Shown here: positions 57,425 to 64,000 of the stretch, in pieces
Position numbering within the stretch: position 1 is the stretch's first letter
Layout of the letters: every line of letters starts with the position of its first letter
Assembly (NCBI RefSeq): GCF_900103785.1
Contig: NZ_FNHE01000008.1
Location: 5,270 to 69,269 of the forward strand
Length of the DNA stretch: 64,000 bases
DNA from: Geodermatophilus siccatus
GTDB lineage: Bacteria; Actinomycetota; Actinomycetes; Mycobacteriales; Geodermatophilaceae
Direction of reading: 5' to 3'
The notes under the pieces: model-generated
What the model was told of the DNA's origin: nothing
The model's input: only the letters and a program-made list of their open reading frames with translations
The model's database searches: none
Made by a program: the position numbers and the translations under genes

Positions 57425-57964
57425 TCAGGCGGCCGGCGACCGGGTGAGCTCGGCGCGCAGGGCGCCCGGGTCCACGCCGCGCTCCCGCAGCACCTCCAGG
57501 ACGGTGCCCCCGCCGCGCAGCAGACCGAGCACGATGTGCCCGTCGGTGATGGAGCGTGACCGCATCGCCAGCGCCTCGCGCAGCGCGAGCTCCAGGACCT
57601 TCCTGGCGCCGGCCGTGAACGGCATGTGCGCAGGGCTGCTGCGCCGGCGTCGGCGGCGGGGCGCGTCCAGGGCGCCGGGGCCGAAGGTCGCCTCGACGAC
57701 GTCGCGGACGGCGTCCAGGTCGATGCCGAGGGTCCGCAGCGCCTCGGCGTCCAGGTCCTCACCGCCGAGGTGGGCGGCGACCGCCTCGGCCACCCCGTCG
57801 TGGTCGAGCCCCTGCCGGCGCAGGACGGCCGTCGTCGGGGTGTCCAGCCGCAGCTGGGCGAGCAGCAGGTGCTCGGTGCCGATGTGGTCGTGCCGGAGGA
57901 CGCGGGCCTCCTCCTGGGCCAGGACGACGACCTCGCGGGCGTCGGACGTGAAGCGTTCGAACAC
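57425..57964 (-). CDS. Clp N-domain protein (ClpC-type substrate-binding domain only)
   Basis: 179 residues; GTG 57964 begins VFERFTSDAREVVVLAQEEARVLRHDHIGTEHLLLAQL, the same start as ClpC. Two Clp-N repeats are seen (second: FTAGARKVLELALREALAMRSRSITDGHIVLGLL), separated by an Arg-rich linker. No AAA+ module, so it would bind substrates or adaptors without unfolding them. It lies 2 bp after an HTH gene and is probably co-transcribed with it. Confidence 0.85.
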   Translation of the reverse strand: MFERFTSDAREVVVLAQEEARVLRHDHIGTEHLLLAQLRLDTPTTAVLRRQGLDHDGVAEAVAAHLGGEDLDAEALRTLGIDLDAVRDVVEATFGPGALDAPRRRRRRSSPAHMPFTAGARKVLELALREALAMRSRSITDGHIVLGLLRGGGTVLEVLRERGVDPGALRAELTRSPAA

Positions 57965-57966
57965 GG

Positions 57967-58200
57967 TCAGTCCCTCCGCCGGAGCGGCCCCCGGCCGCCT
58001 GCGTGCTTCTTGTGCACCGCCTGCCTCGTGACGCCGAGCAGCTGGGCGATCTGCTCCCACGTCCAGCCCTGGTCGCGGGCGTTCTCCACCTGCAGGGCCT
58101 CGAGTCGCTCGATGAGGGTCCGCAGGGCGCGGACCGCCTTCAGCCCGACCGCGGGGTCGCGGCTGCTGGCGGCGGAGGCGACCTGTGCTGTGTCGGCCAT
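57967..58200 (-). CDS. Small HTH regulator paired with the Clp N-domain gene
   Basis: 77 residues from ATG 58200. RALRTLIERLEALQVENARDQGWTWEQIAQLLGVTRQAVHKKH holds a sigma-like HTH. Pairs of this small regulator with a Clp N-domain protein recur in actinobacteria. Two palindromes lie just upstream, so autoregulation is likely. Confidence 0.8.
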   Translation of the reverse strand: MADTAQVASAASSRDPAVGLKAVRALRTLIERLEALQVENARDQGWTWEQIAQLLGVTRQAVHKKHAGGRGPLRRRD

Positions 58201-58248
58201 GCGTCAACTGTGGTTGACGCCGCGCGCGGTGTCAACCGTCATTGACGC
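58201..58248 (-). promoter_or_regulatory. Tandem palindromic operators upstream of the HTH/Clp N-domain pair
   Basis: GCGTCAA-N6-TTGACGC (58201-58207/58214-58220) and GTGTCAA-N6-TTGACGC (58229-58235/58242-58248). The centres are 28 bp apart, and the first touches the HTH start codon. The TTGAC halves could also serve as -35 elements. Confidence 0.65.
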
Positions 58249-58257
58249 GGCAGGGTG

Positions 58258-58557
58258 TCAGTGCACCTGGTGGTGGGTGACCGTGCGCTCGCGGTCGACC
58301 AGCCAGCGGTCGTCCTCCGGGTAGAAGACGGCGGTCGAGACGTCGTCGCCGGCGAAGGCGCGGACGGCGTCCAGCGAGGTCCAGAAGCTGAGGGTGACCA
58401 CCTCGGTGCGGCCGTCGTCGAGGTCCCGGGTGAGCAGGTGGGCCTCGAGGTTGCCGGGGGTGGCGCGGTACTCCGCGATGCCGGTCTCCCGGATGTAGGC
58501 CACGTAGGCGTCGCGGTCCTCGGTGCGGACCCAGCCGCGCCAGGTGCGGGCGATCAT
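58258..58557 (-). CDS. Antibiotic-biosynthesis-monooxygenase-like (ABM fold) protein
   Basis: 99 residues from ATG 58557. MIARTWRGWVRTEDRDAYVAYIRETGIAEYRATPGNLEAHLLTRD...VVTLSFWTSLDAVRAFAGDD is an alpha-beta dimeric barrel pattern. Could be a small oxygenase or stress protein; function not assigned. Confidence 0.72.
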   Translation of the reverse strand: MIARTWRGWVRTEDRDAYVAYIRETGIAEYRATPGNLEAHLLTRDLDDGRTEVVTLSFWTSLDAVRAFAGDDVSTAVFYPEDDRWLVDRERTVTHHQVH

Positions 58558-58577
58558 CGGCCACCCTCCTCGAGGGC

Positions 58578-59048
58578 TCAGGCCACGGCCGCCTCGTCGC
58601 CTCCGGTCAGCCGCAGCAGGTCGGCGTAGGTGAGCGAGACCATCGTGTGGTGGTCGCCGCCGCCTGCCCAGAGGAGCGGGTGCGCCGCGAGGTCGACGTC
58701 CACCAGCGCGCGCAGCGGGGCGGGGTGGCCGGTCGGCGCCACCCCGCCGACCTCCTGGCCGGTGGCCGCGAGGACGAACTCCGGGGTGGCCCGCCGCACC
58801 CGCTCCGCGCCGACGAGCGCCGCCACCCTCCCCGTGTCCACCCGGTGCGCGCCGCTGGCCAGGACGAGCAGCGGGGCGCCGTCGGCGTCGAACACGAGGC
58901 TGTTGGCGATGGCGCCCACCTCGCAGCCGAGCGCCTCGGCCGCGGCGGCCGCCGTCGGGACCGGCCGGTCGAAGCGGCGCACCTCGGCGTCCACCCCGGC
59001 CTCGTGCAGCGCGGCGACCACCCGGTCGACCGGGCTCACGGTGCTCAC
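58578..59048 (-). CDS. YbaK/EbsC-type aminoacyl-tRNA deacylase
   Basis: 156 residues from GTG 59048. PTAAAAAEALGCEVGAIANSLVFDADGAPLLVLASGAHRVD, ATPEFVLAATGQEVGGVAPTGHP and LWAGGGDHHTMVSLTYADLLRLTGG match the YbaK editing-domain family, which hydrolyses mischarged tRNA such as Cys-tRNA(Pro) or Ala-tRNA(Pro). A free-standing editing factor is inferred. Confidence 0.88.
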   Translation of the reverse strand: MSTVSPVDRVVAALHEAGVDAEVRRFDRPVPTAAAAAEALGCEVGAIANSLVFDADGAPLLVLASGAHRVDTGRVAALVGAERVRRATPEFVLAATGQEVGGVAPTGHPAPLRALVDVDLAAHPLLWAGGGDHHTMVSLTYADLLRLTGGDEAAVA

Positions 59049-59115
59049 TGGTTCGCTTCCGCGGGGCGCTCCGCTCCTCGCTCGTTCCTCGCTGCGGTGC
59101 TCACGCCCTGTCCGC

Positions 59116-60084
59116 TCACGGCAGCGTGAAGACGATCTTCCCCGCCGTCCGGCCCTCGAGCATGCGCTCGAAGCCCTCGCGCGCCTGCGTCAGCGGCAGC
59201 TCGACGTCGATCACCGGGCGCACGCCGGTGGCCGTGCACATCCGCATGAGCGCCTCGAGCTCCTCCCGGGTGCCCATCGTGGAGCCGATGACCGACAGCT
59301 GGGTGAAGAAGACCCGGTTCAGCTCGGCGCCGGGGTTGGGGCCGGTGGTCGCGCCGGAGATGACGATGACGCCGCCGGGCTTGAGCGACTTGACGCTGTG
59401 GCTCCAGGTCGCCTCGCCGACGGTCTCCATCACACCGTCCACCCGCTCGGGCAGCCGGGCGCCGGTCTCGAACGCCTGGTCCGCACCGAGGTCGAGGGCG
59501 CCCTGTCGCTTCTCCTCGCTGCGGCCGGTCACCCACACGCGGAAGCCGGCGGCCTTGCCGAGCACGACCAGCGCGGTGGCGACGCCGCCGCTGGCGCCCT
59601 GCACCAGCACGGTCTGGCCCGGCCGCAGCCCGGACTTCACGAAGAGCATCCGGTAGGCGGTCAGCCAGGCGGTGGGCAGGCACGCGGCCTCGGCGAGGGA
59701 CAGCTCGGCCGGCTTGGGCAGCACGTTGCGCCGGGGGACGGCGACCCGCTCGGCCATCGTGCCCTGGTACAGCTCCGAGAAGAGCGTGCGCTTGGGGTCG
59801 AGCGTCTCGTCCCCGATCCAGTTCGGGCTCGCGACGACGCCGTGCACGACGACCTCGTCGCCGTTCTCGTCGAGCCCGGCCGCGTCGGTGCCCAGGATCA
59901 TCGGCATCCGCTCCTGCGGCAGCCCGACCCCGCGCAGGCTGAACAGGTCGTGGTGGTTCAGCGAGACGGCCTTGACCTGCACCGTCGTCCAGCCGTCGGG
60001 CACCTCCGGCTCGGGGCGCTCACCGACCTCCAGCACGGAGAGCGGGTCCTTCGGGGCGGGCGTCGAGACGAAGGCAGCGAGCAT
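59116..60084 (-). CDS. Zinc-binding dehydrogenase / quinone oxidoreductase-like (MDR family)
   Basis: 322 residues from ATG 60084. GroES-like N-terminal domain (VKAVSLNHHDLFSLRG), then a Rossmann domain with VLVQGASGGVATALVVLGKAAGFRVWVTGRSEEK. No catalytic zinc ligand set is evident, as in NADPH-dependent quinone reductases and enoyl reductases of the medium-chain family. Substrate unknown. Confidence 0.87.
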   Translation of the reverse strand: MLAAFVSTPAPKDPLSVLEVGERPEPEVPDGWTTVQVKAVSLNHHDLFSLRGVGLPQERMPMILGTDAAGLDENGDEVVVHGVVASPNWIGDETLDPKRTLFSELYQGTMAERVAVPRRNVLPKPAELSLAEAACLPTAWLTAYRMLFVKSGLRPGQTVLVQGASGGVATALVVLGKAAGFRVWVTGRSEEKRQGALDLGADQAFETGARLPERVDGVMETVGEATWSHSVKSLKPGGVIVISGATTGPNPGAELNRVFFTQLSVIGSTMGTREELEALMRMCTATGVRPVIDVELPLTQAREGFERMLEGRTAGKIVFTLP

Positions 60085-60203
60085 GCCCGGACGCTAACCG
60101 AGGGACCCGGCGGGGGCGACGTCAGACCGCGTCCGCAGGGGTGGGCAGACCCGTCGCGGTCCGGGACCATCCGAGGTCCAGGCCCCGCCGACGGGAGACG
60201 GCG

Positions 60204-61076
60204 ATGACCGTGCCGACGCCACCGCAGCCCCCGCTCGTCGACGCCCGCAACGCCGAGATGGCCGGCGCCTGGAACGGCGAGGAGGGCGAGGACTGGGCGG
60301 CGCGGGCCGACCGCTTCGACGCGGCCTCGGCGGCCTTCGACGCAGGTCTGCTGGAGGCCGCCGGGATCGGCCCGGCCGACCGGGTGCTCGACGTCGGCTG
60401 CGGCGCGGGCACCTCGACCCGCGCGGTCGCGCGCGCGGCGCCCGACGGGCACGTCACCGGGATCGACCTGTCCGGACCGCTGCTGGCCGAGGCCCGCCGG
60501 CGCAGTGCCGCCGCGGGGCTGACCACCACGACGTTCGTCCAGGGTGACGCCCAGGTGCACCCCTTCGAGGCCGCGTCGTTCGACGTCGCCGTCAGCCGGT
60601 TCGGGGCGATGTTCTTCGGCGACCCGGTCGCGGCGTTCACCAACCTCGCCCGGGCGCTGCGGCCCGGTGGGCGGCTGGCGATGCTGTCGTGGCAGCCGCT
60701 GGCCCGCAACGAGTGGCTGCTCGTGCTCCGCCGGACCCTCGCGGCCGGCCGCTCGTTGCCCGAGCCGCCGGGTGGTGCTCCCGGGCCGTTCGGCCTGTCC
60801 GACCCCGACCACGTCCGCCGGGTCCTGGCCGCCGCGGGGTTCGGGTCGGTCCACCTCGCCGAGGTGCCGGGGGTGGTCCGGCTGGGCGCAGACGCCGAGG
60901 ACGCGTTCGACTTCGTCAGCGGGCTGGGCCCGACCCGGGGGCTCCTCGGCGGGCTGGACGACGGCGCCCGGCGGGCCGCTCTCGACGAGCTGCGGGCCGC
61001 CCTGGCGGAGCACGCGACACCGGACGGGGTCCTGTTGGGTGCGGCCGCCTGGCTGACCACCGCCCGCCGGTGGTGA
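60204..61076 (+). CDS. Class I SAM-dependent methyltransferase
   Basis: 290 residues; ATG 60204 follows GGGAGA by about 6 nt, and the 21 codons open upstream look non-coding. Motif I VLDVGCGAGTSTRAVA, motif II GIDLSGPLLAEARRRS, VQGDAQVHPFEAASFDVAVSRFGAMFF and ALRPGGRLAMLSWQP define a UbiE/COQ5-like methyltransferase. Substrate unknown. Confidence 0.87.
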   Translation: MTVPTPPQPPLVDARNAEMAGAWNGEEGEDWAARADRFDAASAAFDAGLLEAAGIGPADRVLDVGCGAGTSTRAVARAAPDGHVTGIDLSGPLLAEARRRSAAAGLTTTTFVQGDAQVHPFEAASFDVAVSRFGAMFFGDPVAAFTNLARALRPGGRLAMLSWQPLARNEWLLVLRRTLAAGRSLPEPPGGAPGPFGLSDPDHVRRVLAAAGFGSVHLAEVPGVVRLGADAEDAFDFVSGLGPTRGLLGGLDDGARRAALDELRAALAEHATPDGVLLGAAAWLTTARRW

Positions 61077-61194
61077 GCGGTCGGCCGGGAGAGCCACGTC
61101 GGCCGAGTGAGCAGTTGTCGTCGGCGACCCGCACGGACACGCCGGGCAGGACGACCGCAGCTGCGCGCTCGCAGTACCGCCGACGGTGTCATGG

Positions 61195-62202
<1,008 letters not shown>

Positions 62203-62225
62203 AGCCCCACCGTAAGCTCCGCAGC

Positions 62226-62321
62226 GGAGGCGTCAGGGCGCCTGGTGGCCCCCGCGGCCTCTAAAGCCGACGTGGCCGAGCACCTCGGTCAGGCGGGTTC
62301 GATTCCCGTCCGCCTCCGCCA
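62226..62321 (+). tRNA. selC: tRNA-Sec with CUA anticodon (UAG-decoding)
   Basis: 96 nt including an encoded CCA (62319-62321). The acceptor stem GGAGGCG/CGCCTCC closes with discriminator G; the next pair (T62233/C62310) does not form, so the acceptor-T stack looks like 7+5. The anticodon stem CGGC/GCCG (62255-62258/62266-62269) closes loop CTCTAAA with CTA at 62261-62263. A long variable arm of eight pairs (TGGCCGAG/CTCGGTCA) and T-arm GCGGG-TTCGATT-CCCGT follow. Canonical selC has UCA here (UGA). Flanks are selD and selA. Known from memory: Sec reassigned to UAG has been reported in Geodermatophilaceae. Confidence 0.93.
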
Positions 62322-62327
62322 GCTCGT

Positions 62328-62361
62328 CGTCCGGCCGGGGCGTCCCGTCCCCGGCCGGACG
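62328..62361 (+). terminator. Terminator hairpin after selC
   Basis: A perfect 13-bp stem (arms 62328-62340 and 62349-62361) with an 8-nt loop begins 6 nt after the tRNA CCA and ends 34 nt before the selenoprotein start. Confidence 0.75.
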
Positions 62362-62395
62362 CCCGTGGACGACGACGTCCGAGGAGGCACCGGCG

Positions 62396-63004
62396 GTGGC
62401 ACGCATCCCCCTGGTCTCGGGAGACGACCCGGACGCCGACCCCAGGGCCCGCGCCCTGCTGGCGATGGTCCGGGAGAGCCGCGGGCGCGAGGTGAACGTC
62501 TACCGGGGTATCGCGAACCACCCGGACATCCTCGAGGCGGTCCTGAAGCTGGGGCAGGTCGCCTACTTCGGCAACAGCCTGGACCCGGTGCAGCGGGAGC
62601 TGGCCTACTACACCTCCGCCGTCACCAACGAGTGCTTCTACTAGACGCCCACCCACGTGGTGCTCGGTCGGAGCGCCGGTATCAGTGACGAGCAGATGGC
62701 CCACGTCCTCGACGACCCGCTGCCCGAGGGGCTGTTCACCCCGGACCAGGCGGCGATCGTGGTCTTCTGCCGGAAGTCGACGCTCATGCAGCCCATCGAC
62801 GACGCGACGTGGGCAGCGCTGCGCGAGCACTTCACCACGCAGCAGGTCCTGGAGATCACCTTCACCTGCGGGCTGAACCAGATGATCAGCCGGTTCCACG
62901 CCGCCGTCCGCACCGACGTCGACGCCGAGACGATGGACCAGCTGGGCACCTCCTGCCCCGTCCGGCTGCCGGACCTCCCGGCCGACGGTCCGGCGCCGGC
63001 CTGA
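62396..63004 (+). CDS. AhpD-like selenoprotein (carboxymuconolactone decarboxylase family) with in-frame UAG = Sec
   Basis: 202 residues if UAG at 62642-62644 is read as Sec (residue 83); GAGGAGG (62381-62387) lies 8 nt before GTG 62396. Both sides of the UAG are one coding frame. Residues E68, C80, U83 and H87 have the same spacing as the AhpD proton relay and CxxC (E118, C130, C133, H137 in Mycobacterium AhpD), with Sec at the second Cys: ECFYUTPTHVVLGRSAG. An alkylhydroperoxidase or thiol redox role is inferred. Ordinary gene callers would split it into 62396-62644 and 62657-63004. The ending TGA is the true stop. Confidence 0.93.
62659..62677 (+). promoter_or_regulatory. Bacterial SECIS hairpin
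   Basis: GGTGCTC (62659-62665) pairs fully with GAGCGCC (62671-62677, one G-U pair) around loop GGTCG. The stem starts 14 nt after the UAG, and the loop has the GGUC that SelB needs in the E. coli fdhF element (loop AGGUCU). It lies within the coding sequence, as bacterial SECIS elements do. Confidence 0.85.
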
Positions 63005-63048
63005 CCTCCCGGTCGGACGGGACGCCGCACCCCGGCGTGCCGGCGACC

Positions 63049-63054
63049 TACGCT
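63049..63054 (+). promoter_or_regulatory. -10 box of a leaderless selA transcript
   Basis: TACGCT, 8 nt before the selA ATG and with no ribosome-binding site, suggests that selA has its own promoter. Confidence 0.45.
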
Positions 63055-63062
63055 CGGCCCCG

Positions 63063-64000
63063 ATGAGCTCCCAGGCGACAGGCACCGACCCGCGGCGGCG
63101 CGTGCCCCGCACCGACACGCTGCTGGCCGATCCGCAGCTCGCCGCCGCCGCCGACCGGCTGGGCCGCGCCCTGGTCAAGGCCGCCGTGCAGGACGTCCAG
63201 CAGCGGGTCCGCACCGGCGCGCTCGCCCCCGCCGACGCCGTCCCCGCCGTCCTGGCCGCCCTGCGGACGACGGCCGGCAGCCTGCGCCCGGTGCTCAACG
63301 CGACCGGCGTCCTGGTGCACACCAACCTGGGCCGCGCACCGCTGTCCCCGGCCGCGGTGGAGGCGGTCGTCGCCGCCAGCGGCACCACCGACGTCGAGCT
63401 CGACCTGACCACCGGCCGGCGCGGTCCGCGGGGGGAGGCGGCGCTGGCCGCCCTGGTCGACGCCGTCCCGGCCGCGGAGGGGGCGCTCGTGGTCAACAAC
63501 TGCGCCGCCGCGTTGGCGCTGGTGGCCACCGCGCTCGGCGGGGAGCTGGTCATCGCCCGCGGCGAGCTGGTCGAGATCGGCGACGGCTTCCGCATCCCCG
63601 AGCTGCTCGAGGCCACCGGGGCCCGGCTCCGCGAGGTGGGGACGACGAACCGGGTCGCGCTCCACGACTACCGCCGCGCGCTGTCCGAGCGCACCGGCGC
63701 GGTGCTCAAGGTCCACCCGTCGAACTTCGTCGTCCGCGGGTTCACGCGGGCGGTGCCGGTGGCCGAGCTCGCCGCGGGGCTGGCCGGCAGCGGGATCCCG
63801 CTCGTGGCCGACGTCGGCTCCGGGCTGCTGCGCCCGCACCCGGTGCTGCCCGAGGAGCCGGACCTGCAGACCACCCTCGCCGACGGCGCCGACCTGGTGC
63901 TGGCCAGCGGCGACAAGCTGCTCGGCGGGCCGCAGGCAGGGCTGGTGCTCGGCCGCGCCGACCTCGTGCAGCGGCTGCGGCGGCACCCGCTCTACCGGGC
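63063..64000 (+). CDS. selA: L-seryl-tRNA(Sec) selenium transferase, 3' end outside window
   Basis: ATG 63063; about 312 residues are present and the frame is still open at the right edge. Pyridoxal-phosphate enzyme that converts Ser-tRNA(Sec) to Sec-tRNA(Sec). Conserved blocks are RPVLNATGVLVHTNLGRAPLS, VELDLTTGRRGPRGEAAL, VVNNCAAALALVATALG, EVGTTNRVALHDYRRAL, LKVHPSNFVVRGF and the PLP-lysine motif LASGDKLLGGPQAGLVLG. selB should follow beyond 64000. Confidence 0.95.
   Translation, partial: MSSQATGTDPRRRVPRTDTLLADPQLAAAADRLGRALVKAAVQDVQQRVRTGALAPADAVPAVLAALRTTAGSLRPVLNATGVLVHTNLGRAPLSPAAVEAVVAASGTTDVELDLTTGRRGPRGEAALAALVDAVPAAEGALVVNNCAAALALVATALGGELVIARGELVEIGDGFRIPELLEATGARLREVGTTNRVALHDYRRALSERTGAVLKVHPSNFVVRGFTRAVPVAELAAGLAGSGIPLVADVGSGLLRPHPVLPEEPDLQTTLADGADLVLASGDKLLGGPQAGLVLGRADLVQRLRRHPLYR

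Noticed and set aside
62642..62644. UAG as an inactivating nonsense mutation or a Pyl codon
   Set aside because: It replaces a catalytic Cys exactly, is followed by a SECIS-type hairpin and adjoins a CUA-anticodon selC with selD and selA; no pyl genes are seen, and the rest of the gene shows no decay.

Overview
The window is high-GC actinobacterial DNA, most likely from Geodermatophilaceae (Blastococcus, Geodermatophilus or Modestobacter type). Evidence is the tig-clpP1-clpP2-clpX, rne-rplU-rpmA-obg-proB and nadD-rsfS-comEA-comEC-holA-rpsT-lepA gene orders, many GTG starts, a mycothiol-type DinB protein, and above all a selenocysteine locus whose tRNA has a CUA anticodon.

Positions 1-13128 are an accessory island. 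The part up to about 7200 has visibly lower GC than the rest. It holds a partial FG-GAP-like/HExxH protein, an ISAs1-family insertion, a TIR-FGE fusion (2811-4007), a MACPF-like protein with a phage tail-collar C-terminus (4688-6223) and a membrane CBS protein. From 7855 to 12942 lie four further transposase loci (IS630, IS982-like, IS3, IS5/IS427-like) and an internal fragment of a STAND/TPR regulator. Three of the four transposases carry one-base frameshifts. The island stops at the 3' end of tRNA-Gly(UCC), next to repeated CGTGCCTTA motifs that look like a relic integration site.

Positions 13129-60200 are conserved chromosome: tRNA-Gly and tRNA-Pro; trigger factor and ClpP1P2X; ValS; FolC-DUF4233-Ndk; a TIGR03960/TIGR03936 radical-SAM pair; RNase E/G; L21, L27, Obg, ProB; peptide deformylase; a PEP-mutase-like enzyme; a VapBC pair; a MarR/mycothiol-type divergent pair; a znuA-znuC-znuB-zur operon with a Zur-box-like palindrome; ProA; a MoxR/VWA pair; NadD-RsfS-phosphatase; DegV; ComEA-ComEC; HolA; S20; LepA; then a more variable set including an FAD monooxygenase, a ClpC-N-domain protein with its own HTH regulator, a YbaK-type deacylase and a quinone oxidoreductase.

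Positions 61195-64000 form the selenium locus: selD (reverse), selC (tRNA-Sec), a gene for an AhpD/carboxymuconolactone-decarboxylase-like protein, and the 5' part of selA. The tRNA-Sec anticodon loop is CUCUAAA, so the anticodon is CUA, which reads UAG. The neighbouring gene is interrupted in frame by one UAG exactly where the second Cys of the AhpD CxxC motif belongs, and a hairpin with a GGUC loop follows 14 nt later. The locus therefore appears to encode selenocysteine at UAG instead of UGA. Other genes here (DUF4233, the radical SAM protein, the VWA protein, DegV) still end in UAG, so the recoding must depend on the local hairpin.

Many genes have a TAnnnT -10 box 6-9 nt before the start codon and no Shine-Dalgarno sequence, which suggests leaderless transcripts.
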